From NCBI RefSeq assembly GCF_000834015.1, contig NZ_JXQI01000068.1, positions 1 to 64,000 of the forward strand: DNA of 64,000 bases. The letters are read 5' to 3'. The notes under the pieces are model-generated. The model ran no database searches. It saw nothing but the letters and a program-made list of their open reading frames with translations, and was not told the origin of the DNA. Below are positions 1 to 8,085 of this stretch, piece by piece (within the stretch, counting starts at the first letter, position 1; each line of letters begins with the position of its first letter). Both the position numbers and the translations under genes were made by a program. The DNA comes from Prevotella pectinovora. GTDB lineage: Bacteria; Bacteroidota; Bacteroidia; Bacteroidales; Bacteroidaceae.

Positions 1-16
1 TCTCTTCTTTGTCCAT
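1..16 (-). CDS. Start of a leftward gene cut by the window edge
   Basis: On the minus strand an ATG at 16-14 opens a reading frame (M-D-K-E-E) that runs off the window. It is supported only by a promoter-like sequence just upstream (46-81). Nothing can be said about the product. Confidence 0.25.
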
Positions 17-45
17 AATACACCTTATTTATTATTATATCGCGC

Positions 46-81
46 CAAAATTACAAAAAATTATTCAAATAACCTTGCAAA
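46..81 (-). promoter_or_regulatory. Putative Bacteroidetes promoter, leftward
   Basis: Read on the minus strand, 53-46 is TAATTTTG, a full match to the TAnnTTTG -7 box. TTTG-like -33 candidates lie at 69-66 and 81-78. Neither spacing is ideal (12 and 24 bp), so the -33 assignment is open. It would drive the gene starting at 16. Confidence 0.35.
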
Positions 82-165
82 AAAGCGAGAAACCTATAAA
101 TAAATTGAAATTTTTATGCAAATTTTTCACTTTTTGTCATTTGGGATGCAAAAACGGTGACTATT

Positions 166-193
166 CCTAAAATTAGTTGACAGAATTGGATGC
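166..193 (+). repeat. IS left terminal inverted repeat
   Basis: CCTAAAA (166-172), TTGACA (177-182) and TTGGATGC (186-193). The reverse complement of 1908-1935 has the same three blocks at the same distances. Confidence 0.75.
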
Positions 194-531
194 GATTAAC
201 TAATTAGGTTTACTACTTTTATTCAGTTCTCTGTTTTACTTTACAAGTTCTGTTAGTTGAACTGATTTGTTTTACAAGATTTCTTCAGTAAACTGATTTG
301 CTTTACTACCTTCTCGCATTCCAATTGCAAAGTTAATGATTATTCCTTTGATTAGTGCAAGAAATAAAAATATTTCGTAATTTTGCTGTCAGAAGCCGAA
401 GAGGAAGCGAGCTCTGCTGAGGAGCAACTCGCCAGCAATAGGTTTCTGCATCACACTGAAATAGTGGTATGGGCGTTGTCTTTCGGGGCAGCGCCCATTA
501 TTTTAGGAGATGCTGTATGGCTAAGAAAAAC
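194..531. other. Non-coding left part of the IS, with a hairpin
   Basis: No convincing gene is present. The stretch at 235-300 contains two imperfect direct copies of a CTGATTTG(T/C)TTTAC segment. At 469-498 a 10-bp stem (ATGGGCGTTG paired with CAGCGCCCAT, one G-U pair) encloses a 10-nt loop just beyond the orfB stop codon. It may act as a transcriptional block or terminator for the transposase genes. Confidence 0.5.
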
Positions 532-1419
532 CTATCGGCTGCCTGTGGCAGCAGGTCTGTTCCATGGATTGCACCAACACCTTTTTTGTTCTCCAACTTC
601 TGTATGTACCGTTTCGGGAGTCTTGTATCCAATGCTCATATGCGGACGTTCTGTATTATAGAAACGTATGATACGAGTCAGTTCTTCCTTACAATTCTCT
701 ATTGACGGTATGCTCATCTTGTAGAGCCATTCTGTTTTGATGATGCCATTGGCGCGTTCTGCAATGGCATTTTCGAGAGGATCACCGCTTTGGGTCATGC
801 TTATCATTATATTATGTGCCTTTAGCTCCTTAACGTATGCAGCACTACAGTACTGGCTTCCTCTATCAGAATGATGGATGAGACGGGATGCTGTTTCATC
901 GTCAATTGTTGCCAGTGCCATACGCAGTGCCTCCAATGGGTATATGGTTTCCAAGGTCGGTCCTACTGCCCATCCCACAATCTTATGAGAATAGGCATCC
1001 GTGATAAGCGACAAGTAACACACACCCTCAGTTGTTTCTATGTACGTTATGTCACTGACCCATATTTCGTTAGGTCGCATGGGAACCACATCCTTTATCA
1101 AGTTGTCATACTTGTGGTAATGATGACTGGAGTCAGTTGTCTTGTAGTGACGACGTCTTTTCAACTGCACCATCAATCCATTGGCACGGAGCAATTCTAT
1201 GAACGCATCTCGTCCAGGCATACGATCAGTGGATTCAAACAAGCGTTTGACGATGAGGTATAGTTTGGCACAACCAAGTCCAGGGTTATCCTTACGGTAT
1301 TCTCTGGCCTTCTCCACTATCATGGTTTCTAAGGCATTATCGACAAAGTCATTGTCTGGATCTTCACGGTTGTAGAACGACTGTCTGCTATAACCAAACA
1401 GCCTGCAAAGGGTATTCAT
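532..1419 (-). CDS. IS3-family transposase OrfB (DDE catalytic subunit)
   Basis: This is a retroviral-integrase-type transposase of 295 residues. The N-terminal HTH_21-like segment (about residues 30-90) is followed by the integrase core. The catalytic triad is visible as D123 (WVSDITYIE), D185 (HHSDRGSQY) and E221 (NAIAERANG), with the D(35)E spacing that defines IS3 transposases. It is probably made as an OrfAB fusion by -1 frameshifting at 1476-1470. In the shifted frame the residues before the annotated ATG continue without a stop from OrfA. The gene appears intact, so the element may be active. Confidence 0.9.
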   Translation of the reverse strand: MNTLCRLFGYSRQSFYNREDPDNDFVDNALETMIVEKAREYRKDNPGLGCAKLYLIVKRLFESTDRMPGRDAFIELLRANGLMVQLKRRRHYKTTDSSHHYHKYDNLIKDVVPMRPNEIWVSDITYIETTEGVCYLSLITDAYSHKIVGWAVGPTLETIYPLEALRMALATIDDETASRLIHHSDRGSQYCSAAYVKELKAHNIMISMTQSGDPLENAIAERANGIIKTEWLYKMSIPSIENCKEELTRIIRFYNTERPHMSIGYKTPETVHTEVGEQKRCWCNPWNRPAATGSR

Positions 1420-1451
1420 CGATGCTGGTGAAGACTCTTCGCGGAGCAGAC

Positions 1452-1892
1452 TTACTGTTTGGTGCCAGATTTTTTTCTTATTGGAATATTGAATCGTTCT
1501 TCTGCAAGGTTAATCATTGTGTCGTAGGCATGGGCACGTAGTTTCTCTAGTTCTGCCTCTTTTCTTGCTTTCTTGAGCTCTGCTTTCAATTCTCTGATCT
1601 GCTCGTCTTTACTTTTGTTTGCCATAGTGTCATCGTTGTTCTCCTGCAAAGATACTAAACGATTTTCAGAAAGATAACGACCTACCCAAGAAAACAGCAC
1701 CTGAATGTTGGAAATATGATGTTTCTCAACTAATTCCTCAGGCGTATTCTCGCCTTTAAGGAAATCAAGTGCAGCAAGTACTCGATCTTCTTCATCATGA
1801 ATGTAGCGAGTGGATTCTACCCATACCCATTCATACTGACCTGTCGCTTCATTTAGGACACGATCTCTTTCACGTTTTACTTTTGTTCTCAT
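1452..1892 (-). CDS. IS3-family transposase OrfA (DNA-binding subunit)
   Basis: A 146-residue protein with an N-terminal helix-turn-helix-type region. A Lys/Glu/Ala-rich coiled coil (about residues 95-130) follows, as in OrfA proteins that bind the terminal repeats and dimerise. It overlaps the orfB frame, and near its end lies A7 followed by a -1-frame continuation into OrfB. The ATG at 1892 sits 16 bp inside the right terminal repeat, so its promoter must lie in or next to that IS end. Confidence 0.85.
   Translation of the reverse strand: MRTKVKRERDRVLNEATGQYEWVWVESTRYIHDEEDRVLAALDFLKGENTPEELVEKHHISNIQVLFSWVGRYLSENRLVSLQENNDDTMANKSKDEQIRELKAELKKARKEAELEKLRAHAYDTMINLAEERFNIPIRKKSGTKQ
1470..1476 (-). 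promoter_or_regulatory. Slippery heptamer for -1 frameshift, orfA/orfB
   Basis: Seven consecutive A residues on the minus strand, eight codons before the orfA stop. Slipping back by one base gives an open frame (I-W-H-Q-T-V-S-L-L-R…) that leads directly into the orfB ATG. This is the arrangement known for IS150/IS3 fusion transposases. Confidence 0.65.
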
Positions 1893-1907
1893 ACACTTTT
1901 GTTTTAG

Positions 1908-1935
1908 GCATCCAAAAGTGTCAAGTTTTTTTAGG
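1908..1935 (-). repeat. IS right terminal inverted repeat
   Basis: The reverse complement reads CCTAAAA, then TTGACA, then TTGGATGC, aligned with the left end. A TAG at 1932-1934 in the kinase frame shows that the kinase coding sequence cannot extend into the IS. Confidence 0.75.
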
Positions 1936-1943
1936 GTAAATCA

Positions 1944-3986
1944 GTGGTTTATAATCCATTTGCAGGATGTGCAATTGCTGCAGCAATGATTCAAGCAGGC
2001 GACATGCTCTATGCCGACGGCGATACGAATGACAAGCTCTATGCTGCCGCCCGTCTGCTTAACTATGGTACAGGTGGCAACAATGCCCATGTGCAACAGC
2101 GTAATTCTCTCGAATGGCTGAACTGTTCTAAGATTGACTATGTAATGTCAACCTACCGCGGATATATAAATGGCAAGTCTGCATTTGACTTCTGTCTGTC
2201 AAAGTGTTTTGATACGTTGGCAGACGCTGGAAAGTTCGCAGGAATTGTATCTCCGAAGGACATCTTTGAAAATCAAAGTGATGATATGAAGGAGGCATTG
2301 AAACGAGACTGGATTGAGACAATTGTGCTTCTTCCTTTTGGAGAGGTTGCAGTTCTTGTCAATGCAAACAAGTCATCAGAGATGAAGAAACTAGTACGTT
2401 TCTACGATCTCAATCATCCAATGCTTCGTTGTCGTCCTATCAACTTAGTTCTGTCAGATGAAAGTTATGCGGACTTCTTCAAAGTCTCAGACATCAAGAA
2501 GAAAGATTTCCTCAAGAATTTCATCAATCCTGAGCTGCCTGAACGCGATGGAAGTGTAATTGTCAAATTAAGTGATTTCGTCAGCAAGATTCGCAGGCAG
2601 ACATACTCTTTGACCAGAGTACCAGAGGAAGAGAAGGTCATGGCGTATATTGACCGAAAAAAGACGTACAATATGTACAAGAACCTCTGGATGAATGATA
2701 TAGACAAGAAAAATATCTCATTCCTTTTCGCTCCTGCATATCATCTTATTAGTGACTGCCTCATTACAAATTCTCAGGGTAGACTTGAGCCAAGATTGTT
2801 TGACGCAGACCAAGGTACAGCATATTTCCAAGATGGTTATGCGTTCAGCATCAATACTGATGCCCCCTTCGATGCAAAATGGTTGATGACTCAACTCAAC
2901 GAACCTTATGTAAGACGTCAATTGCATCCGTATGGGATGGACGAGATGGTTCCTGAGGCGATTACAGAAGACCAGATTCTCAATCTTTCGCTCTATCAGG
3001 AATGCGAAAACCAGCAGGAAGACGATGACTTTGATTTCGACAATCTTGAAGGTGATGTATTGCCTATGGGATATGAACTAAGCAGCGAGCATGTGGTTTA
3101 CACTATCCATAAATTCTTGGGTCATGGTAGTTTTGGTTATGCGTATAGTGCATTATCTCATAATCTTCTAAATGGAGAAGAGAAGGAGGTTGTCTTGAAA
3201 GAGTTCTATCCGTGTAGCGATTTCCATAGAGAAGGCGATGAATTCCGAGCTGTTGCAAACGAATATACGAATTTCGATATTGACACAGAGAGACAGAAAT
3301 TCTGTGAAGAAGCAGAAATCATGCGCCGTCTTGGCAATACTCCAGATAGCCATATCGTACCCGCTGAAGAACTTTTCAAATGTGAGAAGACAGACACCAT
3401 GTACTATGTGATGCCATTCTATCATGCGGGATCTCTGGAAGACCTTCAGAATACTGGTGCAAATTTCTCTGAGGAACTTGTTCTTAAGCACATTGTAGAG
3501 CCTTTATGCAAAGCCCTTCATATTGCTCATGCAAATAAGGTGCTTCATCTCGATATCAAACCAGAAAACATCCTGGTAGATGAAAATGGCGATGCAGCTT
3601 TAACTGACTTTGGTGTAGCAAAACAATATGATGATGAAGGTTCAATCATTAACCGTGCTGGTGTACATGGAACAAGTGACTTCGCAGCACCAGAAATGCG
3701 TGTCCATGGTTCTGCAATGATTAAGTTCGGCTCTGAACCGGACATATTTGGTCTATCAGCAACTCTCTATAACATAATGACCAACAATCGTCCCCATCCA
3801 ATTCAGTACAAGAGTGATGAAGATAGAGACTTAAGGCACTTCATGAAGGAAGCAAACGTTTCCGACAAGTTCGCCGATGCCATTGTTGCAGGTTTGCAAG
3901 CAGCAGCACCAGCACGTCCCGCAAATGCTCAGGCTTTCTTGAACAAGTTCCCTGGTTACGAAAACGTTAAACTCAAATCCTGCTAA
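1944..3986 (+). CDS. Pseudo-methyltransferase/Ser-Thr protein kinase fusion, 5' end lost to the IS
   Basis: The remaining 680 codons begin at a GTG only 8 bp beyond the IS end and have no ribosome-binding site, so the N-terminus is missing. The first ~130 residues resemble a Bacteroidetes N6-adenine methyltransferase: YNPFAG fits the SAM-binding motif I. The catalytic (N/D)PP(F/Y) motif, expected after KIDYVMS, is replaced by TYRG, so methylation activity is unlikely. An acidic linker (about residues 350-370) leads to a Hanks-type kinase. It has a glycine loop LGHGSFGYAY (~391), the VVLKEFYP lysine, HLDIKPENIL (~535, with HLD in place of HRD) and DFG (~554). The stop overlaps the next ATG (TAATG), which indicates an operon with the HAD gene. 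The native promoter has been lost. Confidence 0.75.
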   Translation: MVYNPFAGCAIAAAMIQAGDMLYADGDTNDKLYAAARLLNYGTGGNNAHVQQRNSLEWLNCSKIDYVMSTYRGYINGKSAFDFCLSKCFDTLADAGKFAGIVSPKDIFENQSDDMKEALKRDWIETIVLLPFGEVAVLVNANKSSEMKKLVRFYDLNHPMLRCRPINLVLSDESYADFFKVSDIKKKDFLKNFINPELPERDGSVIVKLSDFVSKIRRQTYSLTRVPEEEKVMAYIDRKKTYNMYKNLWMNDIDKKNISFLFAPAYHLISDCLITNSQGRLEPRLFDADQGTAYFQDGYAFSINTDAPFDAKWLMTQLNEPYVRRQLHPYGMDEMVPEAITEDQILNLSLYQECENQQEDDDFDFDNLEGDVLPMGYELSSEHVVYTIHKFLGHGSFGYAYSALSHNLLNGEEKEVVLKEFYPCSDFHREGDEFRAVANEYTNFDIDTERQKFCEEAEIMRRLGNTPDSHIVPAEELFKCEKTDTMYYVMPFYHAGSLEDLQNTGANFSEELVLKHIVEPLCKALHIAHANKVLHLDIKPENILVDENGDAALTDFGVAKQYDDEGSIINRAGVHGTSDFAAPEMRVHGSAMIKFGSEPDIFGLSATLYNIMTNNRPHPIQYKSDEDRDLRHFMKEANVSDKFADAIVAGLQAAAPARPANAQAFLNKFPGYENVKLKSC

Positions 3987-4456
3987 TGACAAGAAACGGA
4001 TATTATGTTGTACTCGACTTTGACGGAACGGTAGTGAAACATCGCTACCCAGCCGTCGGAGAAGATATAGGTGCCGTACCTGTTCTGCGCAAGCTTGTGC
4101 AGAACGGGCATGACCTTCTCCTTAGTACCATGAGAAGCAGAGATTCAGAAGGTGTAGACACTCTTCAGCCAGCACTTGATTGGTTTGCTTCAAATGACAT
4201 TCCTCTCTATGGAGTGAACGAGAATCCTGACCAGAAGGAATGGACTTCCTCCCCTAAGGTTTATGGTAACATCTATATTGATGATGGTGCACTCGGTGCT
4301 CCGTTGAAAGCAGATGAAACAGGAATTCCTTATATAGACTGGAGTTTGACTTCAATACACTTGTACTTAAGAGGATTACTAACTCAAGAAGACATTGTCA
4401 ATCTTGTCCAAGAGGGAGTTGTAAGCCTAGAACATATTCAAATAAAAGAGAAATAG
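3986..4456 (+). CDS. HAD-superfamily hydrolase (phosphatase-like)
   Basis: A 156-residue protein with the HAD nucleophile motif LDFDGTV near the N-terminus (D at ~11 and acid/base D at ~13). A motif II-like STMRS lies at ~46 and a C-terminal acidic motif in GNIYIDDG. The compact architecture resembles small BT0820-like phosphatases of Bacteroides. It overlaps the kinase stop codon by one base, so the two are translationally coupled. A kinase/phosphatase pairing is a reasonable inference, but the substrate is unknown. Confidence 0.75.
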   Translation: MTRNGYYVVLDFDGTVVKHRYPAVGEDIGAVPVLRKLVQNGHDLLLSTMRSRDSEGVDTLQPALDWFASNDIPLYGVNENPDQKEWTSSPKVYGNIYIDDGALGAPLKADETGIPYIDWSLTSIHLYLRGLLTQEDIVNLVQEGVVSLEHIQIKEK

Positions 4457-4465
4457 TTTAGACAT

Positions 4466-6163
4466 ATGAAGACAATCAAGATTTTCCTTGCCTCATCAGA
4501 AGAACTTAAGCCCGAAAGACTTGAGTTGGCTGACCTTGTGGAAAATATAAATAATGTTCTTGAAAAGCAAGACATAACAGTTCGTCTGGTAAAGTGGGAA
4601 TATCTTGATTCCTCAATGGGACCACAACACAAGCAAGAAGATTACAACGATAAGCTTCGCGAATGTGATATTTGTCTTGTCCTTTATTGGACAAAGTTCG
4701 GTATGTATACAAAAACCGAACTTGATACAGCATATGGCGAACTTTGTGCTGGACGAAATCCGCATAAGATTTATATCTACTTTAAAGATGGCTCTGAGAT
4801 AACAGAGGAGTTGAAAAAATTCCGCGACGAGTTTCCTGCAAAATATGGACACTTCTACTGCACTTTTGCAAACACTGATACATTAAAGGCTGACTTCCTG
4901 CTTCAATTTATGGAGTACCAAGGTAAGCAGTTAAAAAACAGTAATGCCATTGAGATAAAAGACTCTCAAATCGTTGTAGGTGGAAAAACCTACGTAGATC
5001 TGAAGAACGTGCCCTTTGCTGGTAATAACGAAGAGTATAACATATTATTGAAGTCCATCAAAAAGACGAAGAAACTTCTGGCTGTTACAGAACCGGATGA
5101 TGAGGAATACGCCGAATATGCGCAGGAACTCATTGAATTGCAAGAGAGACAGAAGAATATGGAAAACTCTCTTTGGGACACGGCTCTAATGATAACCCGA
5201 CTCAGCACGACCCAATGTTCTGAGCGTTTGGAGCGTGCAATGAAACTATTCACGGCAGGAGACAATAAAGGGGCACTGGCGGTTCTAAATGAGGAAGAGA
5301 TTGAACATGACGTACAGCATAATCTTAACCTCATAAGGCTTGGTGAAGAGGGTAAGAAAGGACTCAAGATTAATATTGATGAATATTGTCTTAGGATAAA
5401 AACTCTTAAGAACGAAATGGAAGATGGATGGCTTTTGGAGTCCTGTAAATTGCACGAGCGAATTATTAAGCTTACTATATCTTTGTATGGTGAAAACTCT
5501 TTAGAGACGGCATCAGCCATGATGGATGCTGCAGAAGTCATTTATCTACTTGAAGATTTTGCAAAACTATTTGAATATACTCAAAAAGCATTAAATATCC
5601 GACTTGAGATTTTGGGGGAGCAACATTTGGACACTGCTCAATGCTATAATGATCTTGGAGTTGTATCGGGTAAGTTGGGCGATTTTTGTAAATACCACGA
5701 ATATGTTTGTAAAGGTCTAGATATTCGACTAGCATTAAACGCTTCAGAAGCACTGTTGGCTGAATCGTATAATACTGCAGGCTTCTCATATTCACACATA
5801 GGTGACAGCAAAAAAAATCTTGAATATCAACAAAAGTCGCTTGAATTAAGAAGAAAAGCTTATGGTGAGATGCATCTTGAAACAGCTAATTCTTATAGCA
5901 ATATCGGACAAGCTTATGCGGAACTTCAAGATGCCCCAAATTATCTTAAATACTCACTTCGATCTCTTGAAATTAAACAGGCGATAGTGGGTGACAAGCA
6001 TCCCGATACGGGGTTGTCATACAACAATGTTGCAGATGCTTACATGCTTCTGGAGAAATACCAAGAAGCAATCACTCTTCTTGAAAAAGCTCTAAAGGTA
6101 TCTCTTTCCACCATCGGAAAATTTAAGCCTGGCACATTGGTACATTATGACAATTTTCATTAG
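4466..6163 (+). CDS. DUF4062/TIR-like N-terminal domain with TPR array (5' part of a frameshifted gene)
   Basis: The N-terminus (IKIFLASSEELKPERLEL, ~4-21, and ECDICLVLYWTKFGMY, ~67-82) has the pattern of DUF4062-type TIR-like modules found in conflict proteins. A helical linker follows, then tetratricopeptide repeats of about 42 residues from ~300 onward (units with YNDLG, YNTAG and YSNIG motifs and GEQH/GEMH/GDKH loops). The frame ends at 6163 in the middle of a repeat. Adding one T to the TTTT run at 6154-6157 would restore a TPR helix and join the frame to 6208-6663. It lies 9 bp after the HAD gene, in the same operon. It may sense or scaffold for the neighbouring Macro-TIR protein. Confidence 0.75.
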   Translation: MKTIKIFLASSEELKPERLELADLVENINNVLEKQDITVRLVKWEYLDSSMGPQHKQEDYNDKLRECDICLVLYWTKFGMYTKTELDTAYGELCAGRNPHKIYIYFKDGSEITEELKKFRDEFPAKYGHFYCTFANTDTLKADFLLQFMEYQGKQLKNSNAIEIKDSQIVVGGKTYVDLKNVPFAGNNEEYNILLKSIKKTKKLLAVTEPDDEEYAEYAQELIELQERQKNMENSLWDTALMITRLSTTQCSERLERAMKLFTAGDNKGALAVLNEEEIEHDVQHNLNLIRLGEEGKKGLKINIDEYCLRIKTLKNEMEDGWLLESCKLHERIIKLTISLYGENSLETASAMMDAAEVIYLLEDFAKLFEYTQKALNIRLEILGEQHLDTAQCYNDLGVVSGKLGDFCKYHEYVCKGLDIRLALNASEALLAESYNTAGFSYSHIGDSKKNLEYQQKSLELRRKAYGEMHLETANSYSNIGQAYAELQDAPNYLKYSLRSLEIKQAIVGDKHPDTGLSYNNVADAYMLLEKYQEAITLLEKALKVSLSTIGKFKPGTLVHYDNFH

Positions 6164-6207
6164 CCTATAAGTTAAATGGCAACATAGAAAAAGCATTAGA
6201 CAATATA

Positions 6208-6663
6208 ATGGAGGCTATAACTATTTCCAAAAAGATAAATGGTGAGACTCATTCAAAGACATTGGAACTTGTCGAACGTGCAGGTCGTCTGTTGTCTGAT
6301 TATGGAGATGGAAAACTTGCATTGAACTATCTTTATCACGCTTTCGATGTGAGATTTAAAATTGCTGAAGCTCAACATTTGCCAAACGGTCCATTGCCGT
6401 CGTTTGAATTGGCAGACTTGTGTCATGAAATTGGCACCATTCATTTTGGGATGCGTGATTATGAAAATGCAGAACGTATGTTGAATAATGCCATAAATAT
6501 ATTATCTGACTTTGAAGAAAATGCTCCAGAATTGGTCGAATGGTTCCGCCATCTCGGTATAATCTACGACAAACAAAGCAAACAAGAAGAAGCGAAGAAA
6601 TGCATTGAATATTCAGAAAAGATTAAGTTAAGCTTAACCTCAACACCGCAAAATAATGAATAG
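6208..6663 (+). pseudogene. C-terminal TPR part of the frameshifted gene
   Basis: This continues the preceding gene in another frame. The shifted frame is open from 6151, before the ATG at 6208 (…LAYKLNGNIEKALDNIM, a TPR helix pair). It holds about three more TPR-like helix pairs. No ribosome-binding site precedes 6208, so independent translation is unlikely. Its last codons overlap the start of the Macro-TIR gene (ATGAATAG). Confidence 0.7.
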
Positions 6664-7756
6664 ACGTATTTATAAACTTAAGAATTCGACATTAACTCTG
6701 GTCTTTGGAAATATCATTAATTCTGAAACCGAGGTGCTTGTAAGCAGCGACGATACGCTAATAACGATGAGTGGTGGTGTATCTGCATCCATTTTAAAGG
6801 AAGGTGGTCAAACCATTTACGAGGATGCACAGAAACATCGTGAAGGAGAAGTTGGTGGCGTTGTAGTTACTACAGCCGGAAAACTCAGTCAGAAATATAT
6901 CTTTCATTGTTTGACAATAGACAAAGAATACTTGCAAGAAACATGGTCAGGCCTACATGTTGAGCCAGAAGAGAGAGTGGAATACATAGTAAGGACTGCT
7001 ACCAGAAATTGTTTCCATTTACTTTCGTTACTAAATATCACTTCTATTGCTTTTCCACTTATTGGCTCTGGTTCAGCACATATGCCTTATCAGAATGTGC
7101 TCGAGTTTATGGTAGATGAGATTTCCGATAGTCTCTATAAAACTAATAAATCACTAAATATAGAACTTTATCTTTACGAAGGAAATGGAGCATATTATCC
7201 AGATGAGGATAAATTGTTTATATATGAACTGTTTGCCTCCAAGACTGGCGTAGCTAATTATAAACACGAAAAGGATAATGAACCCACCACACTCAATCTG
7301 AGCAAGATACAACTCACAGAAGAAGAACTTGCTGAATATAAGGATTCAGAACATGATGTGTTTATTAGTTATAAACGCGAGGATTCAGAGAAAGCATTCG
7401 AATTAGTTGACCTGCTAAAATCATGGGGAATTAAGCCTTGGATAGACAAGAATGGTATATATAGCAGTTCTGATTTTAAAGAAGTTATTGAACAAGCTAT
7501 AGAGTCAACAAGAGCAGTACTTTTTCTATCGTCGGAGCTTTCAAACAAGTCTGAATATGTAAAAAAGGAGATACGTTATGCCATAAACTGCAAGAAACCC
7601 GTTTTACCAATAATGTTAGATAATACACCTTTTGCTGATGGTCTACGCTTTGATTTGTCTGATATAGACCAGATTGACTACACTCACACCGAGGAGGCTC
7701 AGAAAAAACTGAGAATAAGTTTAGATCATATCTTCAACAATAGGAATAAGAAGTAA
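6656..7756 (+). CDS. Macro domain-TIR domain fusion protein
   Basis: A 366-residue two-domain protein. Residues ~1-190 look like a Macro (ADP-ribose-binding) domain: LVFGNIINSETEVLVSS, then a GGVSASILKEGG loop and FPLIGSGSAHMP. Residues ~230-366 are a TIR domain: HDVFISYKREDSEKA, WIDKNGI, and SELSNKSEYVKKEI, where the Glu of KKEI sits at the usual catalytic NADase position. TIR enzymes cleave NAD+ and Macro domains bind ADP-ribose products, so enzyme and product sensor are joined in one chain. It overlaps the upstream TPR gene by 8 bp and is followed after 23 bp by an RyR-domain gene. The domain calls are firm, but the biological role is inferred. Confidence 0.85.
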   Translation: MNRRIYKLKNSTLTLVFGNIINSETEVLVSSDDTLITMSGGVSASILKEGGQTIYEDAQKHREGEVGGVVVTTAGKLSQKYIFHCLTIDKEYLQETWSGLHVEPEERVEYIVRTATRNCFHLLSLLNITSIAFPLIGSGSAHMPYQNVLEFMVDEISDSLYKTNKSLNIELYLYEGNGAYYPDEDKLFIYELFASKTGVANYKHEKDNEPTTLNLSKIQLTEEELAEYKDSEHDVFISYKREDSEKAFELVDLLKSWGIKPWIDKNGIYSSSDFKEVIEQAIESTRAVLFLSSELSNKSEYVKKEIRYAINCKKPVLPIMLDNTPFADGLRFDLSDIDQIDYTHTEEAQKKLRISLDHIFNNRNKK

Positions 7757-7779
7757 TATACGTTTAACCAGAAATTATA

Positions 7780-8085
7780 ATGAATACAAATAAATATATC
7801 CCCCACCCAGCCGACGTTTCCAACGTAGAGTTGCCAGCAGAACTCAACGAACTTGCAGAATCCATTGCCAAGAACGTTCATGAGGTATGGTCTCAGAGTC
7901 GTATCTCTGAAGGATGGACATACGGACCTATACGCGATGACGAGAAGAAAGAGACACCATGTCTTGTGCCGTATGAAGAGCTTCCCGAGATTGAGAAAGC
8001 GTATGACCGTAACACCGCTTTCAATACGCTTAAATACATTGTATCGTTAGGATTTCAAATAAGTAAGTGGTATGAAGATATTTAA
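7780..8085 (+). CDS. RyR-domain protein
   Basis: A 101-residue single-domain protein matching the ryanodine-receptor RyR repeat: YIPHPADVSNVELP, then IAKNVHEVWSQSRISEGW, YGPIRDDEKKETPCLVPY and AYDRNTAFNTLKYIVSLG. Bacterial RyR domains are thought to bind nucleotide-type ligands and occur in gene neighbourhoods with NAD+/ADP-ribose enzymes. Its place directly after Macro-TIR fits that theme. The 3' end overlaps the next gene by 14 bp. Confidence 0.8.
   Translation: MNTNKYIPHPADVSNVELPAELNELAESIAKNVHEVWSQSRISEGWTYGPIRDDEKKETPCLVPYEELPEIEKAYDRNTAFNTLKYIVSLGFQISKWYEDI

Larger units (their letters stand above)
166..1935 (-). mobile_element. IS3-family (IS150-like) insertion sequence
   Basis: The element is bounded by 28-bp imperfect inverted repeats (166-193 and 1908-1935) that share the blocks CCTAAAA, TTGACA and TTGGATGC at identical spacing. 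It contains overlapping-frame orfA and orfB with a slippery A7 between them, as is usual for IS3 elements. At about 1770 bp it is long for the family because some 340 bp of non-coding DNA follow orfB. No target-site duplication is visible next to the ends (…CTATT on the left, GTAAA on the right), and the left flank does not continue the interrupted kinase gene. The insertion was therefore probably followed by a deletion or rearrangement on the left side. Confidence 0.85.

Noticed and set aside
383-661. 92-residue plus-strand protein inside the IS
   Set aside because: It starts in the non-coding IS end and runs antisense through orfB; composition is not protein-like.
7745-7779. Sixth ATACGTAT-type site near ATATACGTTT
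   Set aside because: Only a half site, no -7 box 38 bp downstream, and it lies in a 23-bp gap within an operon.
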